NCBI GenBank assembly: GCA_021464525.1
Contig: JADRCO010000483.1
Coordinates: 1-32,791 of the forward strand
DNA length: 32,791 bases
Direction of reading: 5' to 3'
DNA from: Rhizophagus sp. LPA8_4_AMF
Taxonomy: Eukaryota > Glomeromycota > Glomeromycetes > Glomerales > Glomeraceae
Below the pieces are notes generated by a model, which ran no database searches, was not told the origin of the DNA, and worked only from the letters and a program-made list of their open reading frames with translations. Each line of letters opens with the position of its first letter. Position 1 is the stretch's first letter. The translations under genes were made by a program, and so were the position numbers. This document shows, piece by piece, positions 11,566 to 22,160 of the stretch.

Positions 11566-12668
11566 ATGTCGGGACCAACAGCCCATGGTATGTACGCATT
11601 TTTTATTTAATCTTTTGCTAGCCCTTTTCTGTTCTTATCATAATTGTTATAATTGTCTTATTATGACTTATGCAGAAAATCTCTTTCTTGTAGCAACTTC
11701 AAATCTTGTATATATTTTCATTGATTACTCTAACGTCGTTCATGAGGGTTCGCGTGAACTTAGTTTTCCAAACGAGTCTTTTAATGTGGATCTTAATCGA
11801 CTTGCCATAACAGTTTGTAATGGAAGAAAATCGGGTGGGGTTTTCATTGCTGGTTCTACTCCACAAACGGCTTCAGCACCACCTAAAGATGAGTTGTCAT
11901 GGAAACGAGCAGAAGACCTTGGGTTCGAAGTTAAAACTTTTCCACGAAACGCTTTAAACAAAGAGAAAGGAGTTGATGTACATCTTGCTTGCAATATGAT
12001 GGAGGTCATTCTTACCGAGACTCCAGGTACATTAATACTAGTTACTGGCGATTCGGATTTTTCTACCCCAATAAACAAGGCCAAAGAGAAGAAATGGGGG
12101 GTAGAAATATGGTCCTGGCCTAAAGGTATGAAAATATTATTTATTTATATTTCTGGACACATGAGCAAGAATTAACCATTTGATAACTTGTTTTCTTATA
12201 GGAATGGCTAAAAACTTTAAAAGCTTTCCTCATGTATCTTTGAGAGATCATTACAAGTCTTTCGCATATGTCACCAGAACATTTTCTCTGAAGAGTAAAT
12301 ATGTTCTTAAAATTAGTGGTGATATAATTAAGAGTTGGAGATGGAGGAACGAGCCGATAATGGAATATTATTTTACTCGTAATTTGTTGTGTCAGTTTTA
12401 CTGGATAAATGGCACAACCGCTCATTTGTATTTTGATAGCAAAGATCATTTACAAGATGCAAGTAATTGGTGGTTATCAAAGGATTATCCGTATATGTTG
12501 GTAGAAAAACTAGGAAAAGATATCAAGAATGATAAGACGCCGCATGAAGGAAACCTTCTCACCAACACTCAAGACAAAAAATTTTCGGAAATTGTCGTTG
12601 ACCTACCTCAACAGACAGCAAACGAACCATTGGTTAACCAATTATTTAATGGGGGATCCTTGAAATGA
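11566..12668 (+). CDS. NYN-domain (PIN-like nuclease) protein, paralogue 1
   Basis: Exons 11566-11587, 11694-12125 and 12202-12668 encode about 306 residues. The first exon holds only seven codons plus one base, as in both neighbours, and all three genes share intron phases (1 and 1). The NYN domain (about 12-150) shows FIDYSN (D18), an NGRKSGGVFIAG segment, KGVD (D102) and TGDSDF (D127, D129). NYN domains are metal-dependent RNase folds of the LabA/limkain-b1/MARF1 type. A second conserved domain (about 155-250) follows with GDIIKSW and TAHLYFDS motifs. One acidic residue found in both neighbours (C/V-D-I/M-M) is Asn here (N108), so activity may be weakened. The C-terminus keeps the VDLPQQ motif but lacks the SIML ending of paralogues 2 and 3. 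Cellular role unknown. Confidence 0.85.
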
Positions 12669-13579
12669 TAATTTATTCCTTTGTTTTTTTGTTTGTATTT
12701 TTATCTAGATTTTGGTATATTAATATTAGAGATAGAAATGGTGTAATCTAGTATAAATACACAATTCCACTTTGTAAAACAATTCTATATATCTAAACAA
12801 TATATAGTATCACAGCCAAATCATTTAACTTATTCAATAAAGGATCAAATATTTTTAGTATTCGGAAAATAAAAAAAATGTTTATATGCGGTGGCTTCTC
12901 GGAAATTTTGGACACGAGATTTTTAAAACAAAATTTCTAAGCCACGCCGATCATTAAGATGGACTAGTTTCTTCTCAAATGGATAAACATATATTTAAAA
13001 CAAAACGAATAAAATTTAAAAAATTTCTTTTTTTTTTAATAAATAAAAATTACATTCTATTTACACCGATTGCACCGATCAACTAACTTATTTCGTGATC
13101 CGACGAGCAATGGAATGGAAAGATTTTCATCATGAAAATCTACGGATCACGATGTTGATGTTGAAGTGATATACAGTACACTCCTTGTAATAGTTCTTGT
13201 AATAATTATTGATTGTTCAACGATTTGTTACAAGAAATAATGATTTGCTTTTTTTTTTAAGCTAAGATTGTAAGTCAATTTATTAAAGTAATAAAGTAAA
13301 CAGTACAAAACCATTGATACAAACTAATGATTTGCTTTGATGGACGTTCTATACAATAAATTTTCCCACCATATCCATATTTAAAGCAATGATCATTTTT
13401 TCTCATTTATCAGCTTACATCATTTTTACATCCTTAATTGGGTATGCGTACGCTAAAATCATATTGAATATGTATTCCGTCGATCAACAGTAATAATTCC
13501 ACGTATTATTTATTTACCTTACTAATAAGTAATTATTCACTTCCGTATTTTTCGTATATTTCGTTCTTTCTCAGAGAGG
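12669..13579. other. Intergenic spacer between NYN genes 1 and 2
   Basis: No gene is seen. The spacer is partly duplicated downstream of NYN gene 2: GATCCGACGA...AATGGAAAGAT occurs near 13098 and again near 15196, which marks the duplicated unit as larger than the gene itself. It also holds a nested inverted repeat at 13094-13151. Confidence 0.5.
13094..13151. repeat. Nested inverted repeat
   Basis: The outer arms CGTGATCCG (13094-13102) and CGGATCACG (13143-13151) are perfect. An inner hairpin has perfect 10-bp arms, AGATTTTCAT (13121-13130) and ATGAAAATCT (13132-13141), with a 1-nt loop. The homologous spacer after NYN gene 2 keeps the left outer arm but not the inner hairpin. Confidence 0.65.
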
Positions 13580-13595
13580 GTGTACGGGCTGGATT
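13580..13595 (+). promoter_or_regulatory. Conserved upstream element of NYN gene 2
   Basis: GTGTACGGGCTGGATT starts 174 bp before the ATG and matches the blocks upstream of NYN genes 1 and 3. It is preceded by TCTCAGAGAG and followed by a conserved AAAGTAAGC tract shared with gene 3. Confidence 0.5.
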
Positions 13596-13753
13596 ATCCC
13601 AATTCCTGCATTATAAACTCCCAACCGTTAATTTAGTAGTTTAAAAGTAAGCGTTTCTACCTTAATAATTTTTTTTCCTTTTTTGCCCTAAAAAAACTAT
13701 AAGCTGAACATGATTTATCGCATTTCGATTTCTTAATTGGTAGTTTAGCAGAA

Positions 13754-14825
13754 ATGGCAGGACCAGTAGATCCTGGTATATTGGCCTTTTTTTTATTCTA
13801 GCCCGTGTGGTATCATAATTGTTATATTTGTCAAACTAGTTTTATAATAACTTATGCAGGGTATCTCTTCCCTTGTAGCGGAACTTGTGTATATTTTCAT
13901 CGATTATTCTAACGTTACTCATGAGGGTTCGCGTGAACTTAATATTGCAAACGATCATTTTAATGTCGATCTCAATCGACTTGTCTTAACAGTTTGTAAT
14001 GGAAGAAAATCGGGTGGGGTTTTCATTGCTGGTTCTACTCCACAAACGGCTCCAACACCAGCTAAAGATGAATTAGCATGGAAACGAGCTAAACATCATG
14101 GGTTCAATGTCAAAACTTTTCCACGAAACGCATCAAACAAAGAAAAAAAAGTTGATTCCCGACTTACTTGCGATATTATGCTTACCATAAGAAAAAATCC
14201 GGGAATATTAGTATTAGTCGCTGGCGATTCCGATTATTCTGTCCCATTAGAAGAGGCCAGAAAAGAGAATTGGGAGATTGAAATATGGTTTTGGAATAAA
14301 GGTATAAAAGTATTATTTATATATATGGTTTATATTTCTCGGCACATGACACATAAACTGATCACTTTATATCCCATTTTAGGAAAGTCTAAACACTTTA
14401 GTAATTTCCCTTATACATCATTGAATTTCCATTACAAGTCATTCGTATATACCACTGGACCTAGGAATAAGTATACTTTTGAGATCAGTAGTGATATAAT
14501 TAAGAGTTGGAAATGGAGAAATGAACCGTTAATGGAATGTTATTGTGCTTTAAATTTATTATGTCAGTTTCACTGGGTGAATAACACAACTGCTCATCTA
14601 TATTTTGATAATGAAACTCATTTGAAACAAGCAAGGGGTTGGTTATTTAAGAAATACCCAATGTTGTTAAAAGAACAAGGAAGAGTTGGCAAGAGTGTCA
14701 AGGTGGTGCAAGACAAAAAAATAACGGAGGTTATCGTTGATCTCCCTCAACAAAATACAGATGATCAGTTAGATGATCAATATGTATTTGTGGATTTAAC
14801 GGAAAGTATAATGTTAAAACAATAA
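13754..14825 (+). CDS. NYN-domain (PIN-like nuclease) protein, paralogue 2
   Basis: Exons 13754-13775, 13879-14301 and 14383-14825 encode about 295 residues. Putative NYN acidic residues are all present: FIDYSN (D16), EKKVD (D100), TCDIM (D106) and GDSDY (D125, D127). The C-terminal domain has SSDIIKSWKWRNEP and TAHLYFDN motifs, then the VDLPQQ linker and an ending VDLTESIML. The second intron is 81 nt (14302-14382), a multiple of three with no stop in frame, so retention would add 27 residues without a frameshift. The splice boundaries are set by paralogues 1 and 3, whose equivalent introns contain stops. This copy has the most complete set of shared motifs and is probably the best reference for the family. 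Confidence 0.87.
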
Positions 14826-15456
14826 TGTTTTTTTGTATATATAGTAGTATAGGTATATATAGTAAGTATAGTAACTGGTATGATCCAGTGTTAGAAATAC
14901 CATTTCACTGTAATACAATTCTATGTATCACGGCCAATTTATATAATTTATTTTCCTTTTTTTTTTAATATCAATAAAAAATCAAATATTTTTCGCATGA
15001 TGTGAAATTGCCTCGAAAAAAAAAAAAAAATGCTTTATATGTTCTTGAGAAATTTGGTCACATGATTTTTAATTGCATTATTTGGTAAATTACTATAATT
15101 GGTAAGTAATTTATTATAATCTACATTTTAAAATTTTTAAACTAAACTAATAAAATTATTTTTAGTGATTATTTTTTTCATTGTAAATAATATGATCCGA
15201 CGATTAATGGAAAGATGGAATACGAATATTTGTTGACAAGTTTCGTTTAATAATAAGAATTATTTATAATAATTCGCACGATTGAAATCTCTGGACGTTT
15301 TTATCTAGGTCATACTTGGAATATAAATTACACATCGTCGCAAATGGTTATCAACTAAATTAAATGCTGCACATTCTGCAGATCGATGGATAAAATAAAA
15401 TAAGCACGATATTTTTTATCATGTATACTTTGTACACTTTGACTCTTCTCGGAAAA
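14826..15456. other. Intergenic spacer between NYN genes 2 and 3
   Basis: Gene-free AT-rich DNA. It shares blocks with the spacer after gene 1, including CACATGATTTTT versus CACGAGATTTTT and the GATCCGACGA block near 15196, as expected of an ancient tandem duplication. Confidence 0.45.
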
Positions 15457-15472
15457 GTGTACGAGCTGAATT
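15457..15472 (+). promoter_or_regulatory. Conserved upstream element of NYN gene 3
   Basis: GTGTACGAGCTGAATT lies 145 bp before the ATG, preceded by TTCTCGGAAAA and followed by the AAAGTAAGCTTTTTTTT tract that also precedes gene 2. Confidence 0.5.
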
Positions 15473-15601
15473 TAATTTTCCTAACTGTGTAAATTCTAAA
15501 AAGTAAGCTTTTTTTTGGGTTTTTTTTAACTAAAAATAATCATAGTTAAACAATTTTCTTTCGCATTACTGTTGACATACTTTATATAGTAGTTAATAGA
15601 A

Positions 15602-16565
15602 ATGACTGCACCAGTAGCATCTGGTAGGTTACCTCTTTTTGCCTATTTAGTATCATAATTTGTTAATTTTTCAAGCTGGTTATCATTATAACTTATGCGA
15701 GAATCTCTTTTTTTTTGTAGAAACTTCAGACCTCATATATATTTTCATTGATTATTCTAATGTCACTTATGGTTCACAAAGCAACCTTAAAATTGCGAAC
15801 GATGTTTTTAATGTCGATCCCAATCGACTTGTTATAACAGTTTGTAATGGAAGAAAATTGGGAGGGGTTTTCATTGCTGGCTCTGATCCACCAATTGAAG
15901 ATGAGTTATGGGTGCGAGCGATAGACCTTAAGTTCAATGTCAATATTTTTCCACTAAACGCGGGAAGAGAGAAAAAAGTTGACACACAACTTGCAGTTGA
16001 TATGATGGACATCATATACAACAAGAGTCCGGGTACATTAGTATTAGTCTCTGGCGATTCTGACTTTATTATCCCATTAGATAAGGCCAAAGAAAAGAAT
16101 TGGAAGATCGAAATATGGTCTTGGCCTAAAGGTAGGAAGTCAAGGTATTACTTTTATTTCTTGGATACATGAGTACGAAGTGTCTGACCATTTGATAATC
16201 CGTTTCCTATAGGAATATCTAATGAACTTAAGAAATTTCCTTATTTGTCGTTGGAAGATCATTACAAGTCTTTCGCTTATATCACCGAACAACATTCCAC
16301 GGATAAAAGACATACTCTTGAGATTAGTGGTGATATAATTAATAATTGGAAATGTAAGAACGAACCGATAATGGAATGTTTTCGTGCTCTAAATTTATTG
16401 TGTGAGTTTTATTGGATAGATGACACAAGCGCTCATTTGTATTTTGATAGTGAAAGTAAATTGAAACATGCAAAAGATTGGTTATCAAAGAGCTATCCGA
16501 ATCTGTTAGTAAATGATGCATTTTTAATTGTGGAATTAACGGCAAGTATAATGTTGTATCGATAG
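15602..16565 (+). CDS. NYN-domain (PIN-like nuclease) protein, paralogue 3
   Basis: Exons 15602-15623, 15721-16131 and 16213-16565 encode about 261 residues, the shortest of the three. The NYN residues are present: D18 (FIDYSN), D95 (KKVD), D101 (AVDMM), D120 and D122 (GDSDF). The proline/alanine-rich loop after IAGS is shorter by several residues. The C-terminal domain carries SGDIINNW and SAHLYFDS. The linker with VDLPQQ found in paralogues 1 and 2 is missing, but the ending VELTASIML matches paralogue 2. The gene converges with the carboxyltransferase gene on the other strand, with only 192 bp between the two stop codons. Confidence 0.86.
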
Positions 16566-16757
16566 TAAAAAATTAGGCGTGATCCATATGATCCATTTAT
16601 AATTTAATTTCTATGTATTACGGACAAAAATTATTTTAGTTCTTAATAAAAGTTAGTTTTCTTCAAATGGATGTATACCAACAAACTTATATTTCTTTTT
16701 AAATAAAAATTTATTTTATTGATAAATTTTTATATAATTTTATCTAATAAATATATG

Positions 16758-18871
16758 TTACATTCTACTTGCACCAGCCAAATTACCACCTTCAACTTTT
16801 TCGTTATAAACAATACTTAAACAAAATCCCAATATGACTCTAGTCATTCTAGGATCAATTATACCATCATCTAATAATCTTGAACTTGTCCAATAAACAT
16901 CAGATTCATTTTCTACCATTGATCGAAGTACTTTGTTCCTTTCAGCTGCTAATTTCTCATTAACTGGTTTACCAACTCTAATATTATTAAAACAAGATTA
17001 TAAATATTTAATTAAAAAAAAGAAACAAAAAATTTATTAGTGTAACTTACCTATCGGCAGCTTCTCTCATAATAATATCCATAACACCAATTAATTGATC
17101 AGGTCCCATAACAGAACATTTACTATTTGGCCAAGAAAATAAAAATCTACAAAAAAAATATCAATTAATAAATAATAATACATTTATATATTTTTATATA
17201 AATGTATCATCTTACCTTGGATTATAAGCTCTACCACACATAGCATAATTACCAGCACCATAAGAAGCTCCCATCATAATTGTAATAGCAGGTACTTGAC
17301 TATTACTTACGGCATTAACAAAATGTGCGCCAGCTTTTATAATTCCTTTTTCTTCATATTCCTTTCCTACCATAAATCCCGTAGTATTTTGAAGGAAAAG
17401 GAGAGGTACATTCCTAAAAAAAAAAGATGATAAGATTTTTATTATTAAATAATTAAAATTCACGTAATTACATTAATGGCTCTCAGGATTTGTGGACGCC
17501 GAAATTTTCTCTTACATCATGTTACATAATCTTATAAATTGTGTGGCCTTATTAGCTTCTTGCATAAATATAACATTATTATTTGAAATGATACCCACTT
17601 GAAATCCTGAAAACAAATTAATTAATTAACAAACTAAATAATTTCCCCATTTTTTTTTTCTCAGAATATCATAAAATTTACCATGAATATAAGCCCATCC
17701 TGTAATAATATTTGGTCCATAAAGTGGTTTAAAACCCATAAATCTTGAACCATCAACTATACGAGTAATAACTTCATTAGCATCAAAAGGGATTCTAATA
17801 TTTGAAGAAACGATTCCAAGTAATTCATCTTTTTTTTTAATAATAAATTCGGGTGTATTAATAAATGTTGCTGATATGTTACATAAATAAATAAATAATT
17901 TTTCATGCAGAAGAAGAAAGCAATGGTAGTAAAAAATTATCGCGTACTTGTGCCTTCTTGCATATAAATTTTTGAAAAATAATTATTTTATATTTACCAA
18001 TATCATATAAAGGTTCCTCAATTTTAGGAAGAAGATGAGTAACAGGAATTTTTCCCTTCTTTTGCCAATTCAATCTACCAATAAATTCTCTTGCTTTTTT
18101 AATAGCATCATATTCATTTAAAGCTAATTGATCGCTTACACCAGATTTTCTACTATGCATATCACCACCACCTAAACTTTCAGCATCAACCTTTTCACCT
18201 ATTGCCATTTGTACAAGAGGAGGACCACCAAGAAATACTTGAGCTTGATTTTTTACCATGATAATATAATCACTTAAAGCAGGTGTATAAGCTCCACCTG
18301 CTGTACTACTACCAAATACTACACTACATGTTGGTAAATTTAATTTTGTTCTTTGAGCTAACATACGAAATTGTCCACCACCTGGATGAAATACTTTAGA
18401 TTGTTGATCTAATTTTGCACCACCTGTTTGAATTAATTGTATAAATGGTAAATTATTTTCTATAGCAATTGCAGCTATTCTTGCACCTTTTGCCACACTA
18501 ATTTCATTTGATGATCCTCCAAATAATGTTGGTACATTTCCAGTTATTAAACATTCTATACCACAAATTAATCCTATACCTGCTACAATTGATCCACCTA
18601 ATGTCATATCTTTTTGATTCCATCCTGCTAATGGACATAATTCTAAGAAAGGAGAATCTTCATCTAATAAAAGGTCAATCCTATCACGAACTAATAATTG
18701 ACTTCTTTTCAAATGTTGTTTTATTGCTTTTTCATCTCCTTGTTCTGTCGCTTTAGATAATCTATCATTTAATGTAGATATCATTGAAAGCATTTCCTTA
18801 TAATTTTTATCATAAGCTTCATCTTTAATTATTTTTGATTTTAAAATTGGAATATCTGTTGGAATTGTCAT
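16758..18871 (-). CDS. Acyl-CoA carboxyltransferase beta subunit (methylcrotonoyl-CoA carboxylase type)
   Basis: Exons in gene order: 18871-17998, 17870-17682, 17606-17516, 17413-17216, 17146-17051, 16977-16758; 555 residues. The N-terminal carboxyltransferase half has [11 protein letters not shown] and [11 protein letters not shown]; the C-terminal half has [27 protein letters not shown] and [11 protein letters not shown]. This subunit transfers CO2 from carboxybiotin on an alpha subunit to an acyl-CoA; methylcrotonoyl-CoA in leucine breakdown is the usual substrate. No biotin-carrying partner is in the window. The N-terminus ([13 protein letters not shown]) has no Arg-rich amphipathic presequence, and the last three residues are Ser-Arg-Met, a PTS1-type ending, so a peroxisomal location is possible. 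From memory of the family, several motifs resemble bacterial acyl-CoA carboxylases more than animal MCCC2. Confidence 0.88.
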
Positions 18872-19655
18872 TTTCTAAAAAAGATATATATTGTATATAA
18901 TAAAATAATTAAAATAATAAAATAAATCGTTAAAAAAAGGTATATATTGTATATAATAAAATAATAAAACAAAATCGTTAAAAAAAATTGATTAATTTAA
19001 CCAGACTTTATTAAAAAAAAAAAAATCCTATAAATTTTCGACTTAATTTATAAGTGATTAAAGTTGTACAAAACAATGTAAAACGCATTTATTCCGAAAT
19101 TGCTGGATGATCATTTTTTTATCCTGCAAGCCACAAGTGATAAATAAATTCAAATAAAATCATTTTTCTCACAATATTTATGTGATATATGTAAGAAAAT
19201 ATATAAATTTCACATTTCATAGAATTGAATAAAAATGAGAAATGTATCCTTTAAAACTTTCAAAAAAAAAAAAAAATTTTTAACAAAATTAAATTAGCCA
19301 AAAAGCAGGAGTCTCTCGTGTAATCATGAGACAGATTTGTTAATAATCAATTATTTGTTGGTTTTTTTTTTTTAATTTATTGTAACCATTTTTTTATCCT
19401 TTTTATCCTTTGATATTTATTCTTTAAACATTTACTGAATAATTACTAAATATTTAATTTACAAATATAAAAAAAAAAATTCTCTTTTATTAAAAATGAA
19501 TTTGTGAGAGAATTAAATTATTATTTAAGTGTAGGTGATATTAAAAAGTATGATTTAGATTGAAATAAACCATTATTTTTACCATACTATATATGAAAAA
19601 AAAAAACTTTTTAGTCAACAAATCATCAAATCTTAAAAAAGAAAATAAAAATATC
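18872..19655. other. AT-rich gap between carboxyltransferase start and transporter stop
   Basis: No gene is seen. Immediately upstream of the carboxyltransferase ATG a 24-bp AT-rich core (TATATATTGTATATAATAAA...) is directly repeated at 18885-18908 and 18941-18964, 56 bp apart; TAAATCGTTAAAAAAA and AAAATCGTTAAAAAAA follow. This lies in its promoter or 5' UTR and the 3' flank of the transporter. Confidence 0.5.
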
Positions 19656-20812
19656 TTACAAACCTTCGACTAATTTTACACCACCATAAGCGGCGGCTGC
19701 TGCTAAAGCACCTACAAGTGCTGTTTGTACTGCGCTTGATACCGCATTATTAGGAGATGTGTATATCGCCTTAACAAATCCAAATACAACTAAACAAAAT
19801 AGAGTAACAATGCTACTAACTAATAAAGCGTAAGTCGTATTATCCATAAAAAAATATGGTATTAAGGGAATCAATCCTCCAAAGAAATATGACATTCCAA
19901 TCGTAAAAGCACTTTTCTATAAATATATAACAAATAATATATTAAAATTTTTTCAAATTGTTAAGGATATATTTTTTTATGAATCATTTTAAATTTACCA
20001 AAGAACGAGTAGGGTCAGGTCTTTCAAGATTTAACTCAAATTTCATCATAAAATCGACAAATTTTTCGGGATTATTTTTTAACTTTTCAATAATTGGTAA
20101 TACAGATGCCTCATCTAATCCATAAGGTGATAATATATCTATAAAAGCATTTTTTGTTAAAAAATTTATTATAAATAACAAAAATGAATATAATTAAACA
20201 AAAAAAAAAAAAATGTATATACCGATTATTTCTTGAATTTCTGCGTTAAGACAGTTTTTTACTTCCCTACAAAATGAATTTTTTTTTTTTATCATTAAAG
20301 ATTTTTAAAATTCTTTTTAAAAGAAATTTTTTTTTTTACCATTCTTCACGACGTCTTTCGGTATCATAATGATCCAAATCGGATTTCGCTGCTAAATATC
20401 CTCCACATCCCATTGAAATTGAACCGGAAATAAGTTCTTTTTTAAATAAATAAAAAAAATATAATTTTTTTAATCAGTTATAATTATAAGAATTTTCATT
20501 ATCATTTATTCGTACCGGCAAAACCTCCAATAATAACAACACGAGAATCTCCCAAAGAAGATAATCCGGCCGCCAAGGCAAATGGTACCTAATAAAAAAA
20601 AAGTACATATATCCAAAATTTCAATTAACAAATATTTTGGTGATAATTTGATTAATATATCATACCGTTAACCCATCACTTAATCCTAAAACCATATCCC
20701 TGATAATTTCGGGAGATTCAAAGTGATGTTCTTCATGCTGACTATTATCAGGTATTGTTTCATATTGATGATTGGGAGACGATTTTGAAAGTAATGGTTG
20801 ACTCATTTTCAT
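19656..20812 (-). CDS. Vacuolar iron/manganese transporter, CCC1/VIT1 family
   Basis: Exons in gene order: 20812-20666, 20588-20516, 20436-20340, 20266-20223, 20138-19999, 19916-19656; 253 residues, a normal length for the family. Proteins of this family move Fe2+ (and Mn2+) from cytosol into the vacuole in exchange for protons. Visible signatures are D39 and D46 in TM1 (RDMVLGLSDG), FAELISGSISMG with E74 and M82 in TM2, and GGYLAAKSDLDHY. A Glu-rich cytosolic metal-binding hairpin (about 96-160, with ERRREEWEVK and AEIQEI) follows, then TM3 (TIGMSYFFGGLIPLIPY) and TM4-5, ending GGVKLVEGL. The acidic/His-rich N-terminus is cytosolic. A second in-frame ATG lies at 20806. A small 44-nt exon 4 is supported by frame on both sides. 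Confidence 0.93.
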
Positions 20813-22160
20813 AGAAATGAAAAAAAATTATCTTGGACGGGAAATTTTTGGTCGGTGGTGTTTATATAATATAAAATATTTGTGACATAAACATTATGCA
20901 ATTAGAATGAATTAGTTTCTTTTAGTTAGATAAGACTTATTTCGTTATAGTAAACTTTATTATAATATATCACGAATTAAATTTAAGATTATCTTTTATC
21001 TGTTATCCAGATTGTGTTCTGGCGCATGTACGTACGTAATTTATGATTACGTTTAAAGCAAACCTCCTTTCTGTTTGTTTTTAATACTTGAAGGGAATTT
21101 AAATATGATAAATATGATGATTTACACCTATTAAAAATCGTATGATATGAAATACAACAAGACCATAAATACCATAAATGGTATTTTTTCAATAGATCAA
21201 TCAATTTAGTTGATGCCAAGAAATGCAAAAATAAACAATGATTAATCTAATCAATTTTGCAAAACAAAAAGCATCATTGTTAAAACTTTATTCAGCTAAC
21301 AGGTATATAAATAAATTGAATGAAATAATTTCGGTAAAACTTTTTACTAAAATTACTAAAACTTCAAAAGAACAATAATGACATCAATGCTCCGAAATCT
21401 ATTAATTTCCTAATAAAAAAAACCCTAACAAAATTTTGATATTCAAAATCATGACAACTTACGCGTTACCGTTACTAATTCATTACTAAAATTTTTGTAA
21501 CATTATTTTAAAATCTCTAACATTATCTCCTCCTCGCTTAAACGTGAAAAAAAAGTAACGGACATAAATGGACAATGGACATAATGGATATATAAGGCAT
21601 ATAATAAAATAAACAATTTATATATTGTATATGCATTAAATTTTATTTAATCAGGCATTGATGTATCATATGTAAATTACTAATATTATTAATAATATTT
21701 GTATATATTTGTAAGTTGTAACAATATTAATGAAATGTCAAATTTGAAACCATAAATATTATGGATACTGAATGAAGCACTTACGTGACCATTACAACAC
21801 ATTTATATAATCAAGGATAAATGTAATTGTGTCACATAAAAATAACATAACATTTTTTAACTTGATAAAAGTTAAATCGGTTGAATCGAGGTGAAATTGA
21901 ATTTAATCATTTAATAATTTTAAGGGGGAATTAATTATTTTTTAACTTTAATTGGTTTAGGAGCATAAACATGATTAGTAACCATATATATTGAACCAAT
22001 TATTTAATTTTTACTTGATCTAATAATTGTGAATTTACCTAAATTTTAATTTAAGATTAGGAATTAAACAATTTTTTGGTATTTATCTGCGATCAACGAT
22101 TGATGACCCCAAAAAACTCATTAATTCTAATAATTGTTAATAAATTTAAATATGCCTATT
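20813..22160. other. Gene-free intergenic region
   Basis: AT-rich DNA between the transporter start and the stop of the first two-span gene. It must contain the transporter promoter. A 79-codon minus frame at 20989-21228 has no recognisable features. I see no RNA gene or clear repeat. Confidence 0.4.

Noticed and set aside
11740-12084. 114-codon minus-strand ORF opposite NYN gene 1
   Set aside because: Antisense shadow of the NYN exon; the same shadow occurs opposite gene 3.
18508-18756. 82-codon plus-strand ORF inside the carboxyltransferase gene
   Set aside because: Antisense shadow of a well-supported exon.
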